A stretch of DNA of 64,000 bases from the NCBI GenBank assembly GCA_037043235.1, contig JAWRVZ010000095.1:124001-188000 (forward strand), in the 5' to 3' direction. The notes under the pieces were generated by a model. It did no database searches. It was given only the letters and a program-made list of their open reading frames with translations, and was not told the DNA's origin. The translations under genes and the position numbers were made by a program. The stretch's first letter is position 1; every line of letters begins with the position of its first letter. The stretch comes from Rhodeus uyekii (lineage: Eukaryota; Chordata; Actinopteri; Cypriniformes; Acheilognathidae). Of the stretch, positions 21,667-33,460 are shown one piece after another.

Positions 21667-22607
21667 TGTAAAAAAGGCTATTGATTCTTTCACACTAACC
21701 TCTCTAATATCTGTCTTCTTCTGCATTTTGAGGCACACATACAACCACCTTATCTGAGCCAATCAGTAGCCAGGAACCTTGACCGCGTGATTTCCCCCCC
21801 CCTCCCGATCGGAGTTCGGTGCAGCGGGACACGGAGATGGACGCTGGAGTTATTACAGCAAAATAACTCGTTTATAACAAGTTTATAAATCGTTTGTGGT
21901 TAAAGTTGTTGTGCGTGTATGCAAAGTAAGTTGCCATCCATCATAATATAGTTGCAGAAACACTGATAAATAAGCTATTATGTCCGTGATAACTTTGTAT
22001 ATCCATGCGTGTAACTTCTGCATGTAATCCTTTAGTTTCGATTTCATTCTCATCTCTTTATTAATACATTTCCCGAGTTATTGTTATATAATATTGTTCC
22101 GTTTTGTTTATTTCCATACGAAGTTATTTGTATTGCTTATATTTAACTGTAAAGTTTTTTCGTAAACAATCTGTTGTGCGCATGCGCCATTATAGCTCCA
22201 CGAGGGCGCATACACCTTTTCAGCGCGTGCAAGGTGTCAGGTTACAAATGTGCGCAGCCAATAGTATAAAGCAACAGTCTAATTTACATTTGGTTTATTT
22301 TCTGTTTTACAAATAATGTCATGTTTTATTTATTAATCTTATTTACTGTACTGATTTGCCAATATGTTTAATTGTAATATTTAATTATTGTTAACACTAT
22401 GTATATTCATGTTCATTTTACTTTTCTGAACTTGTAGAAAAACCACAACACCACGACCATAGAACTGTGAGTGGTGACAATAAAGGGTTAATTCAACAGT
22501 CGATTGCATCTTCAATTGTCTCTAACCGGACAGTCTTTGGTGGGTCCGACTCTTGTCCCGGCAACTTCTCAGCAACGAAGCCCTTCTAAGAGCCAGTCGT
22601 TTTTTCA
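21667..22607 (+). repeat. 5' LTR of the BEL/Pao element
   Basis: The 941-bp LTR starts TGTAAAAAAGG and ends CGTTTTTTCA. A TATA-like 'gtataaag' lies near 22263 and 'acaataaagg' near 22480 may serve as polyadenylation signal. Its last 111 bp are repeated at 26092-26202. Confidence 0.8.
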
Positions 22608-22625
22608 TGGTCCTTCGAGCCGGAT
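22608..22625 (+). promoter_or_regulatory. Primer-binding site, tRNA-Tyr type
   Basis: TGGTCCTTCGAGCCGGAT follows the 5' LTR directly. It is complementary to the 3' end of vertebrate tRNA-Tyr as I recall it (…CCGGCTCGAAGGACCA), which suggests that tRNA-Tyr primed first-strand synthesis. Confidence 0.7.
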
Positions 22626-22650
22626 CGTGCACTTACCAAAGAAGTAGAAG

Positions 22651-25600
22651 ATGTCACAATATGCAGAGGATGAGCCGACTGCGCGAGTCAGGAGAAAGAC
22701 TGTTCTTCCCGCACGTTACAATGAGTATGATCTCACAGGCTTCACCATCCATAAACCCTTGTCACCACTCATTCGTTCAACCAGGCAGGCTGAGGACGAT
22801 GTAGCAGAGGAAGGAGAAACTGCCTTTACTCAACTGCTACCGGGTTATGAAGCTGACAGTCCACTAGAGTGGTCAGAAGAGGAATGTGAATCCGCATCAG
22901 ACATCATAAGAGAGGAGAATGAGGATCTCCGCAAAGTCATGCAGATTATACAGCAGGAAAGGGACACAGTTCAGAGCGCAAATGACCAATATGCAAAGGA
23001 GCTTTCTCAGCTCAAGCAACAAATGAAACAACTTCAAATTCAGGTACAGCAATGTCCTGGAAATCAGCCCACTTCACCTGTCACCCCTCCAAGACAGAAT
23101 AACTCTCGCTGTCCTATACCTGCACCACGAGTCCAACCTCACACATGTCCTGATGACACAAGCTTCAAACCTGTTCCAGCTCCACGTCTCAAACAGCCAA
23201 GGGAGCATCAGGCCGAGGACATTCTGAGAAGTCCTCAACACCACCCAACTCCCGTGTCTGATCCTGTTATTAAACAGAGTTCCTCATACCCTTACATGTC
23301 ACATGGGGGTCAGAGACAAGATGTGCATTACTCTCACAGGTCAGATACCTCGAGTCCTCTATACTGGGACTTTCAAAACACTGGCAGGCAATTACCAACG
23401 CCATGCAGGCCTCTTACTCCGCCATCTTTCCCTGAACCAGAACTTATGTATCGAGGTCCCACTCCTACGATTCCTGACTTCATACATCCTAACCCAAGAG
23501 AGTTTGCAAGACTTAAAATTGCTTTGGAAAATATCCTCCCAGTTAATGCTACAGAGAGGTTTAAATTCCAGATACTGATGGACCATCTGAAATTAGAGGA
23601 GGCTCTACTAATTGCCGAATCATACTGCCATTCGCAACACCCTTACACAAGGACAATGACTGCTTTAGACCAGCAGTATGGACAGCCACATCAACTAGCT
23701 CTACAACTGATTGCAGAGTTAATGGATGGACCAAACATTGCTTTTGGAGATACGAAGGCATTTAAACTTTTTGCTCTCAAAGTTCGATCACTGGTTGGCA
23801 TGTTGGAGCAATTAGGTAGCAAGGGCACTTTCGAGCTACAGTGTGGGTCTCATTTGTCTCGGTTGATGGGGAAGCTACCGCATGACCTGAGATCAGCATT
23901 TCGCAGGTTTGCACATCCACATTATGTGCCCATCCCTACACTTTCAGATTTCGCTGCGTGGCTCGAGTATGAAATCCAAGTTCAAGAGGACAATACAAGG
24001 TATGCAAGCACTCAACGTAGAGGGCCATTGACAAGAACAAGAGAGCCTAACAGAGACTTTAAATCAGCCACTAAAAGCACCACAATCTATCTGGGCACTG
24101 AAAAGGCCGTTCCTGTGTCTACACAGTCTGTTCCACCATCTAAGACTCCTCCGAGACCCTACTGCCCCTACTGTGATAACAGCAAGCACTCCCTTAACAT
24201 CTGTACAAATTTCCAACAGCTTACTAAAGAGCAAAAGAGAACTTGGCTAAAAGACAACAACAGATGCTGGCGCTGTGGCAGAACTCACATGGCAGCAGAA
24301 TGCAACCTAAAAATGCGCTGCAAACAGTGCGGAAGCCGGCACCTCATGGTTCTGCACGACATCAGTGCTGGTAAGCCAGAGAATTCACGTGTGCAAGATG
24401 AAACTGTTGATAGCAATACCTGTCTGCTCAACACCATGAATGAGATTCTCCTGATTCATAAGCCACCTACCAGCCGAAAGGTTCTTCTTAAAATCAGCAA
24501 AGTGATAATCAGAAACGGGAAGAGGAAGTTGAATGCATACACAATCCAGGATGATGGATCAGAAAGAACTATCCTCTTACACAGTGCAGCTCAGCAGTTG
24601 GGCCTCATAGGTCAGCCAGAAGACCTTCCGCTTCGAACAGTGAGACAGGAGCTACAAATTCTCAGAGGCGCAGCAGTCTCATTCACAATCTCCCCAGTTG
24701 CTCAGCCCACTAAAAAGTACTATATCAAAGGTGCTTTCACTGCCAAACAGCTAAGCTTAGCAGAACACTCACACCCAGTGAAGAATCTGAAGGAGAGATA
24801 TCGTCATCTTAAAGGACTTCCACTTCATGATTTTGAAGCGGTCTGTCCCATTCTGCTCATTGGATCGGACTACCCACATCTGATCACCCCGGTGGAACCA
24901 GTAAGGCTAGGCCCTCCAGGGGGACCTGCAGCAATAAAAACTCGTCTTGGCTGGACATTACAGGGCCCAGTCCGGCACTTGTATAATGACATGAAAGAAC
25001 AGCACTGTCTCTTCACCTCAGTTTCGTTCCCAGAATCAGATCTCTACAAGCAAGTGGAGAAACTATGGCAGATGGACGTTCTGCCCTGGCGCAACGAAAA
25101 GACTTGTATCAGATCCAGACAGGATCAGGAGGCTGTTGAACTTTTGGACAGGAAGACAGTGAGAGTAGAGTTAGATGGTGTCAAGCGATATGCAATCCCG
25201 CTATTGCGTGTCAAGAACATGCCTGAACTCAGAGCACCCAAAGAGTCAGTCTTGTCACAGCTCAGGGCCACAGAAAAGAGACTGGGAAAGAACCCACAGC
25301 AAGCAGTTACATATACTGCTGAGATATCGAAACTGGAACAAGCAGGCTACGTTAGCAAGTTGCCACAGAATGCTGAGACAGAGTCTTCCTGTTCTTGGTA
25401 CATCCCACATCACATGGTGCAGCACAATGGGAAAAACGGGATTGTTTTCAACTGTTCGTTTCAATATCATGGGCAAAACCTGAATGAGCTTCTGCTCCCT
25501 GGGCCAGTGTTGGGACCATCCTTACTTGCTGTTCTACTCAGATTTAGGGAACATTCAGTGGCAGTCAGCAGCGACATCAAAGGGATGTTCCACCAAGTTC

Positions 25601-25722
25601 GACTGCTCCCAGAAGACAAACCACTCTTGCGCTTTCTCTGGAGAGACCTAAATGTAGCACAATGTTTCGTTGGAAGGATAAGGAGCTTGCTAGCAGATGG
25701 AGGTTTTGAACTGAGGCAGTAG
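22651..25722 (+). pseudogene. BEL/Pao gag-protease-RT, truncated
   Basis: The 1023-codon frame covers a Gag with coiled-coil segment (about residues 85-130), a proline-rich linker, a capsid-like region, and a zinc knuckle near residue 545 (CWRCGRTHMAAEC preceded by CPYCDNSKHSLNIC). A protease-like block (IQDDGSERTILL) and the start of the BEL-type RT (VSSDIKGMFHQVRLLPEDK) follow. Soon after FLWRDLN the expected RT core, including the catalytic aspartate box, is missing: the text jumps to a later segment (LLADGGFELRQ) and meets a TAG stop where this family normally has Trp. The start codon lies 44 bp after the LTR. The copy is inactive. Confidence 0.82.
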
Positions 25723-26091
25723 TCCAGCAATATCCCTTCAACAATAAGTCACCTTCCACATGATGCCATATCGGACAGTGCAGAACTCTGGATTTCACAA
25801 GGCCAAACAGACATCCAGGAGTCAACATTAGGGCTCCTCTGGAACCATCAGTCTGACACTATTTCCTACAAATACCGTGCCAAGGACCGTGGTGAGACTA
25901 CCTTGCGCAACATATACAGAATCCTGGCCAGCCAGTATGACCCATTGGGTTACCTCAGCCCCTGTACCACTCGCACCAAGATCATTGTACAACGTCTGTG
26001 GGACAAAAAACGTGATTGGGATGATCCACATTTGCCTACAGATCTGCTACAAACCTGGACTGAATGGGAGGAGGAGCTACCAGACCTTTGC
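25723..26091 (+). pseudogene. BEL/Pao pol remnant after the stop
   Basis: The same pol continues beyond the stop: SSNIPSTISHLP, TLGLLWNHQSDTISYKYR, then, after a frame change near 25870-25900, RILASQYDPLGYLSPCT and a TWTEWEEELPDLCQ segment, typical of the BEL/Pao post-RT region. It ends abruptly in LTR sequence at 26092; RNase H and integrase are lost. Confidence 0.75.
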
Positions 26092-26202
26092 CAGTCGATT
26101 GCATCTTCAATTGTCTCTAACCGGACAGTCTTTGGTGGGTCCGACTCTTGTCCCGGCAACTTCTCAGCGACGAAGCCCTTCTAAGAGCCAGTCGTTTTTT
26201 CA
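26092..26202 (+). repeat. 3' LTR remnant (111 bp)
   Basis: It matches 22497-22607 with one visible substitution ('agcgacg' for 'agcaacg'). The junction with pol lies within 'cagtcgattgcatc', which suggests a deletion at or near short homology. Confidence 0.85.
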
Positions 26203-26207
26203 CTAAG

Positions 26208-29200
26208 ATTAAAAGGAGTTTAGCAGTCTGACAGCCATGGGGGGAAAAAAGCTATTGCAGAACCTGCTTGATCTGTTGAATGCTGCCAAACCTTTTTCCA
26301 GAGGTTAGCAGCGAGGAACAGGCCATGATGTGTGTGTGTGTGCGCCAATTGTTTGCTCTTCTTAGCCCAGGACAGAAACCACATTGGGGCAATGTCCTGA
26401 ACAGAGGCGATGGAGGTCCCAATGATGATATCTGCAGTCTTTTCCACTTTTCTCACATGCCTCCAGTCCAAGGCAGTGCAGCTTCCACCCCACACAAAGA
26501 TGCAGTTGGTAAGGATGCTTTCTATGGTGCTACTATAGAATGTTGTCAGGATGGGTGATGGCATATGGGCACTCTTCAGCCGGCGCAGGAAGTGCAGTCG
26601 TTGTTGTGCCCTCTTGCTCAAAGACCAAGTGAGGTTGTCTGTGATGTATAGCCCCAGAAACTTGGTACATCTATCCATGCCCACAGCCATGTTAAGAGGA
26701 GCATGTCAGGAGTGATGATCGAGTCCATAATGATCTCTTTAGTTTTGGTGACATTCAGGATCAGATTGTTTTCACTGCACCACTTCACCAGCTGCTCCAC
26801 TTATTTTCTATAGGCTTGTTCATTATTGTCCCTGATGAGCCCTACTACTGTTGTCATCTGCAAACTTCACAATGTTGTTTGTGGCAGACTTCGAGACACA
26901 GTCATGTCATTGTGAACGACAGGGGGCTCAAGACACAGCCATGAGAGAGCCTGTGCTGAGAGAGATGACACTGGAGGTGTTCTTGCCGACACACTGATTG
27001 TGGTCTGGCAGTGAGGAAGTCTAACAACCAGTTACATAGAGGGGTGCCATTATGTCCACCAGGTGCTGAGGAATGATGGTATTAAAAGCTGAACTAAAGT
27101 CCAAGAACAGCATACACACATGGGTGGTGTTCTCCTCCAGGTGTGCAAGGCTCAGGTGTAGAGCAGAAGAGATGGTGTCCTCAATGGTTTGGCCGGTATG
27201 CAAACTGGAACGGGTCGAACGAGGGAGGAAGTTTGGAAATGATGTGGTCCTTAACTAGTCTTTCAAAGCATTTCATCATGATGGGAGTTGTATGACACAT
27301 GATGCCAGTAATCATTGAGTGATATTATTTGATTTTTCTTTGGCACAGAAATGATGGTTGTTGTCTTAAAACAGGATGGAACTTTTTATTTGCTCAATGA
27401 GATGTTGAAAATGTTAGTTAGAACACTGCACATTCTTTGAGCACCTTTCCAGGAATGTTATTTGGGCCTGAGGCCTTTCAGGTGTTTACTTTCCTCAGGG
27501 ATCTCTGCACATCATCAGAGGAAAGATGAAGTGCCTGTTCATTTTTGCAGGGAAAAGCATTCTCAGCAGGAGTGCCATTAAGATCATCAAATCTCCCAAA
27601 CAATGTGTTCAATTCACTGAGGAAGTCAGTATTATCCTTACACACAGGAGGGGCCATCTTGTAGTTTGTAATAGCTTGTACACCTTTCCACATGTTACGT
27701 GTGTTACATGTGTCATTGAAAAGGTCCTGAACTTTGTGACTTTGGAAACATTTAGCAAGACTGAAGGCGCGATCCAAATATACTCTAAGTGCCACCTTAT
27801 CACCAGATTTGAAGGCTGAGTTTCTGGCCCTAAGATTTGGTTTTACTTGCTTAGTAATCCAGGACTTTCATTGGCCCGTATTGTGATATCCTTAATGACA
27901 CTGACATACTCCGTGCATTTATGGATGTAGACTGACACAGACATGGCAACCTCATCAATGTTGATATGATTATTCTATGTTGCAGCCTCTTTGAACATGT
28001 CCCAGTTTGTCCATTCAAAACAGTCCTGCAGTACCTCCATTGCTCCCTCAGACCACACTCTCACTTGTTTCACAGTGGGTTTTTTCCGGACCAGCGGCGG
28101 CTTGTATGCAGGAATTAGCATTACAGATAAGTAATCTGATGAACCAATGTGGGGGCATGTGACTGCTCTAAATGCATCCTTTATGTTTGTATAGGTTTTG
28201 TCTAGGGTGTTCCCTCCCCTGGTGGAAAAGTCGACATGCCAGTGAAAAAGTGGGAGAACTGATTTAATGTTGGCCTGGTTAAAATCACCAGCAACAATGA
28301 AAATGCCCTCTGTGTGAACAGATTGCAACTCACTAATGGTCCGGTAAAGAACACTCATAGCCTCCTTTGTATTAGCACTGGGGGTACATACACAGCGGTG
28401 ATGACGACAACAGTAAACTCCTTGGGCAGGTAAAAGGGTCTACAGGTCACAGTCAGGAGCTCAATGTCTGGGGAGCAATGACTGGATACAGATTTAGCAT
28501 TATTGCACCAGTTGTTATTGATGTAAACACATAGTCCGCCTCCTCTAAATATATCGCTAAATTTGTTACTACTTTTGGCTCAGAATGCAGATAGACCCTC
28601 GATGTTTACAGCGCTTTCTAGGATTGTTCGGATTAACCATGTTTCTGTCAGAAGGATGGCACAAAAGTTCCTCATCTCTCACTTTGATGTTAAATTCAGC
28701 TGGAGATAGTCCATTTTATTCTCCAGGGAGCTAACGTTGGAAAGGAAGATGGATGGAACCGGCATTTTGTAAGGATTAGTCTTTAACTTTGCTGTTAACC
28801 CTCGACAGCCCCGCTTGCGTCTATGATCCCATCTCCTCTGCTTTGTACACTTAATCCTCTGTTGGTCACCATTTCCTGGCAAATCTTCCTCTTTGCAGGC
28901 AGCTGTATTCAACTTGCGCAGCAGTCCGTTTGCATATAAACAATACAATGTAATCTTGTCCACAAATCCATAAATGCTTGAAAAATGCAAATCACGCAAC
29001 TGCCGTCGGTTGTATACTAACACAAGCTGATAACTGACTGAAATTAAGTTAACCAATAACTGATTTTGGATAGTCGATAGCTCATTTTGGTATAAATTAC
29101 GATAATTGTAACGAGCTAACGCAGCTGCAGCCACACTGGGCGCCACCATTGTTACCCCCCCAACACTAGTGATTTGTGTATCTCTAATTACTGTCATTGT

Positions 29201-29240
29201 TAATGCAACTATGTAGAATTCAGGAACCCTTGTTCTCACA
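26208..29240 (-). pseudogene. Decayed, nearly full-length Rex1-type LINE (unit 1)
   Basis: The minus-strand remains run in order from the ORF start (about 28679-28830: NPYKMPVPSIFLSNVSSLEN) through the endonuclease (27975-28358: IFIVAGDFNQANIK, GSSDYLSVMLIP) and linker (27478-27795) to the reverse transcriptase (FLDFSSAFNTIIPQHLVD at about 27100; a WCSENNLILNVTKTKEI block near 26770) and the C-terminal segment (26220-26690: FLGLYITDNLTWS). Many frame changes and stops occur, and the FADD region near 26840 is scrambled. The 3' UTR start ('attaaaaggagtttagcag') and a 'cttctcacatgcctcca'-like block also occur at 52255-52340, so the insertion appears older than the unit duplication. Confidence 0.7.
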
Positions 29241-29325
29241 ACACTGGTTATTATTAATTATTATTTTAAGTGAACGGCAGACAGGAACATGCTAATCACA
29301 CAAGTAACATAAAAGACAATACGTT
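29241..29325. other. Short AT-rich spacer
   Basis: Nothing recognisable between the Rex1 remains and the SINE. Confidence 0.3.
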
Positions 29326-29475
29326 TCCTGTAGCTCAAACAGATCATGGCGATTGCAATGTCAAGATCATGGGTTTGAATTCCCAGAACTGATTAGGATG
29401 TCAATGTGTTCCTTGAATGCAATGAAAGTTGCTTTGGATAAAAACGTCTGACATATACAGAAATGTAAATGACTG
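29326..29475 (+). mobile_element. tRNA-derived SINE
   Basis: The head has an A-box-like 'tagctcaaac' at 29331 and a B-box-like 'gggtttgaattccc' at 29371, spaced as in a tRNA gene promoter. The body ends with 'tttggataaaaacgtctg' and 'agaaatgtaaat', the tail words of common fish tRNA-derived SINEs (V-SINE/DANA-like). It is degenerate and probably old. Confidence 0.65.
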
Positions 29476-29570
29476 CCACTTAATGCCCTCATTCTTCAGA
29501 AGTTCAGAAGTTTTCATACTTTGCCTCGGAGTAAATAGAAGTTGGACAATTGTGGTAATTAGTGTAAATA

Positions 29571-31895
29571 CAGTGGAGTCCACTTATCTCGACCTCGGTT
29601 AACTCGCCAACCCTATTATGTCAACGCTTTGAAATGGAACTGCCAAACTCCCTATTTGTCTTAGCATTTTCTTATCTGTTAATGTTGATTCTTTTGCGTC
29701 GCCGAAATCGAATATCTCAAGTACAAAGGAGGGACATATACGCCACTTCACATGGTTATCTCGTGATTGAGAGTTCACTGCGCATGCACTGAGTTTGCGT
29801 TGCATGTGGATCGCAGTCAGTGTTGCTAACTTGGTGCCATTTGTCGCTTTATTTAGCGAGTTTTCAGACCACTCTAGCACAAATTGTCAAAAAAGCGACA
29901 AGCGACAAATCTAACGACTTTATCTGGAGCTATTGGAGACTTTTGGAGACTCTCTGAAGTGAAAGCACATATCATTCTTACTCTTCTCAAGGAGTAGTGA
30001 GTGCTGCGGCATCCCCATCCCAAAGCACTCACCGGCGGCCCGGTCCTCCCAGATGTAGGCAGAGCAGATGTTCACGCCTCCTTGTGCAAATGAATCATGC
30101 GTGTCCGGGAAGCCGCCGCTGGCTGATTATGCAATGGCAGTACGGGATGTCAAATGTTCTTTGTCTAAAAAATAATTACATTACTGCACAAATATAAATC
30201 GCTGCATTTGTTTGACTCACACAGCCTCAGTCACGTACTCTCGTCCACTGTGTGTGAGCGCCTGTCTGTGACAAACGCTAACTAGCTGGCTTGTTTATCA
30301 TATCTCAGTCAAAAGTCTACACCCAAAAATACAGGAAGGAGTGGGAATCAAACCCTGAATTCCAAGGCTGGTTAAAGCCATTTATTGGTGATAATACTCC
30401 AATAAATAATACTCCAATAAATCTCATACTTGTTGAGAAAGCACGTTAGACAGGCAGAACGCAAGAAAGTATGCAATCTAGTACAGCCACACGTGCGCGC
30501 ACACACACAAACACATCCCTGTTTCTTGTGTCTGCTCAGCGCCGCTGAAGGTACAGGTTGTTAAAAGACGGGACGAAGCCAAATTTGTTGAGAAAGCACA
30601 TTAGACAGGCAGAACACAAAAAAGTATACAATCTAGTACAGCGTGATGACCTCACGAATATGTTATGACAGTTTACGCATTGTGTTTGCAATGTTGGAGA
30701 ATATAATTCAAGGATTGGATCGAGAATCTAAGGTATTTTTTATTGTATACTGGTAAATCTCTGCAGTTAGTTGGTGCACATATGCCTTTTTGTTGTTAGC
30801 AAACATATAAAGTGTATGCACATTTTTATAGCATGCCGATCATTTCATCAAATACATCGCCATATTGGGTGTTGGTTATCTCAACGCTTTTTTCAACCCC
30901 CGTGGCCGTCGTCATAACCGAACTCCCCTGTGCCTAGTTCACTGCACAAGCGCTGACTGAGTTTGCATTGCACGTACAGTGCCGCGCAGCGGCAGAAGAA
31001 CTTGCGGAAGTCTAAAGCCTTCTAGATGCTATCTTGTAAGAGGAGGCACAGGAGTTGAACCAAGTCGAGCGCGATGAGTGTGTGTTCAGTGAGTCGCGTG
31101 CGTCTGCAGTGAGTGTGTGTGTTCAGTGAGTCGAGCGCGTCTGCAGCGAGTGTGTGTGTGTTCAGTGAGTCGAGCGTGTCTGCAGTGAGTGTGTGTGTGT
31201 TCAGTGAGTCGAGCGCGTCTGCAGTGAGTGTGTGTGTGTTCAGTGAGTCGAGCGCATCTGCAGTGAGTGTGTGTGTGTTCAGTGAGTCGAGCGCGTCTGC
31301 AGTGAGTGTGTGTGTGTTCAGTGAGTCGAGCGCATCTGCAGTGAGTGTGTGTGTGTTCAGTGAGTCGAGCGCATCTGCAGTGAGTGTGTGTGTTCAGTTA
31401 AGCATCATTGTCCAGGAATTCCCATATTACATTGACATCGAAAAAGACGTCGATACTGATAGAAGCATTTGTTTTCAAGCAGACCGTTAAAGGCAAAAAG
31501 CAACCATATTAACCGTGTGTGCAATGCTATTCAGAACTGTGTCAAAGCGAAATGACTGTGTTTTGAGCAAATGTGTTTACACGTGTGTAGTGACTTTGTT
31601 TATGCTGTGAGCGAAATTGTGTTTGCAATGTTGGAGAATATAACTAAAGGTTTGTATCGAAAATTGAAGGTGTTTTTATTGTGACATATATATCTAAATA
31701 TCTTAAATATCTGCAGTTAGTTGGTGCACATATGCCTTTTGTTGTTAGCAAACATATACAGTGTATGTACATTTTTATAGCATGCCGATCACTTCATCAA
31801 ATAAATCTCCATATTGGGTGTTAGTTATCTCGATCCTCGGTTACCTCTATGCTTTTTTGCACCCCTGAGGCCGTCGACATAACCTGATTCTACTG
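29571..31895. mobile_element. pogo/Tigger-like DNA transposon, non-coding, with duplicated right end
   Basis: The left end CAGTGGAGTCCACTTATC follows TA (29569-29570). The right end is the inverse of CAGTAGAATCAGGTTATG and is followed by TA (31896-31897). TA duplication and CAGT… termini fit the pogo group of Tc1/mariner. A second, internal copy of the right end lies at 30660-30935 and matches 31545-31890 ('gtttgcaatgttggagaata', 'gcagttagttggtgcacata'). No transposase frame remains. A 39-bp minisatellite lies between the two right ends. Confidence 0.55.
31072..31400. repeat. 39-bp minisatellite, about 8 copies
   Basis: Units of 'gtgagtgtgtgtgtg', 'ttcagtgagtcgagcg' and 'cgtctgca' repeat with small length changes in the GT run; each unit contains a PstI site (CTGCAG). 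Because 39 is a multiple of three, a 125-codon frame (SVCVFSESSASAV repeated) stays open by chance; I see no sign that it is a real protein. Confidence 0.9.
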
Positions 31896-32083
31896 TATGT
31901 GCATTATTTAAAACCATTGTTAAACAACTAATAGAGTAAGAAACATTTATTTATGGCAATTCATATTTTACTTAATCTATTAATCAAATGGAATCTATTT
32001 GTTTCTGAAGCAGTAATCAGTAATGAATGGTTTAGTTCTTCATGAGTCATACAGTAACATGATTATATGTGCATTAGTTAAGC

Positions 32084-32815
32084 ATGAAGTATGGGGTGAG
32101 CATTGTTGGAGGTGAGCTTCCCTCCCTCCAGGACGTCTACACCAGGCGGTGTGTAAGGAAAGCCCGGAGGATCACCAGTGACTCCAGCCACCCGTCCCAT
32201 AGACTGCTCTATCTGCTTCCCTCAGGAAGACGTCTCCACAGCATCCGGTCCCGCACTAGCAGACTTAGGGACAGCTTTTTCCCACAGGCTATTAGATTAC
32301 TAAACATTCAAAACTAATACACCCTACAGCATACCCCCACAATAAGGCACACCACACACCACACTTAACTTTAAGAGTCAACACTGCACTATATACACAC
32401 ACACTGCATTTAACAACTACCTGTTACATCAGGCACATCCATCACATCTCTTTCCAGTTCACGTACAATCTGTGGCACTTCAGCATTTTTATTTTTATGT
32501 GTATATATGTCAATAATCTAGTTTGTATAGTCTGTGTAATTGCGTAAACAATATATAGTGTAATGTGATGTTAACTGTATGTATGTATATTCTGAGTATA
32601 ATGTGTAGTGTAGCACTAACTGTAAGCATGCCAATTGTACACTGTGTGTACTGACTATGTATGTGCACATTGCACATTTTACCTGTTGAAGTTTGTATAG
32701 TTATATGTTAACTGTTTCTGCAAATTTCTGGAGCATGCTCCAAAGAATTTCACTTACCAAGGCACATGTGCTGTGGTAATGTGACAATAAAAAACTTGAA
32801 CTTGAACTTGAAGTA
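32084..32815 (+). mobile_element. Rex1-type LINE 3' fragment
   Basis: The last codons of a Rex1 ORF (YTRRCVRKARRITSDSSHPS, YLLPSGRRLHSIRSRTSRL, FFPQAIRLLNIQN) are followed by a 3' UTR of about 500 bp ending 'gtgacaataaa' and a (acttga)n tail at 32785-32811. The copy is severely 5'-truncated. The word 'agtaatgaatg' occurs on both sides (near 32019 and 32812) and may be the target duplication. Confidence 0.75.
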
Positions 32816-33460
32816 ATGAATGCACCCGTATTGTAAAGTGTTGCAGAAAATGTTATCAGGATTTCTCAGAAGTTCTGGATTGAGAGTTCATGACTAAATG
32901 AACAGACATTTTATTAAGATATTAATTATGTTGGTATAGTTAATTTAAATATACAACAATGAATAAATCAATGTTAAAATAGTAATGTATCATCATGAAG
33001 AACAATCGTTATCTAGCAATGAGAAATAGAATATTCATAAAATATTCACCCAGAACAATGTATGTTCTGCAATAGAAATTAATACCAATTAGTAAATTGT
33101 TGAACTTTTATTTTTGAGTGAACAATCCCAGTATTCTTTGTTAATTTATATTTCTTTCCTAAAACAAACGCCAGCAACCCACCACTCAGATTTCACCAAT
33201 ACAATAAGCTGTGCCATATTTTAATACTTTAGTTTAAATATCAGTTACATTTACTTTTAGGGGTGTTTTACACTAAACTATTCTCAACTAAAAACGGGGG
33301 AAAAAATAACAAACTACTGGCATGGCAGCAGAATAGAGCAGTTTTAATGTGAATAAAGAAATATGAAAACATTTTCTATTTTTAGTGCATGTTTGTCATA
33401 TAAACATTTTCTAATGAGCTTCTTTAACTTTACTCAATTTCTATAAATTATATTTATCTA
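32816..33460 (+). repeat. Unit 1 copy of the carbonic anhydrase downstream flank
   Basis: From about 33062 to 33292 the sequence matches 52340-52580 ('gccagcaacccaccactcag' against 'gccagcatcccaccactta', 'tactttagtttaaatatcag', 'ttttaggggtgttttacac'). It then diverges at the point where units 0 and 2 carry a Harbinger element. The remainder is AT-rich and holds no gene I can recognise. Confidence 0.6.

Larger units (their letters stand above)
21667..26202 (+). mobile_element. Defective BEL/Pao LTR retrotransposon
   Basis: The element has a complete 5' LTR (21667-22607), a primer-binding site, a gag-protease-partial RT frame, and only the last 111 bp of the 3' LTR. It is flanked by a perfect 5-bp target duplication, 'ctaag', at 21662-21666 and 26203-26207. 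Two internal deletions removed the RT active site and everything from late RT through RNase H, integrase and most of the 3' LTR. It cannot move on its own. Confidence 0.85.

Noticed and set aside
28679..29240. 186-codon frame as an independent host gene
   Set aside because: Its C-terminal half is the start of the Rex1 ORF (SIFLSNVSSLEN); the rest is 5' UTR of that element.
29331..29384. Functional tRNA gene
   Set aside because: A- and B-box words are degenerate, the cloverleaf cannot be drawn, and the sequence continues into a SINE tail.
31113..31490. 125-codon frame with repeated SVCVFSESSASAV
   Set aside because: The 39-bp repeat length keeps the frame open by itself; no domain, signal or conserved flank supports a protein.
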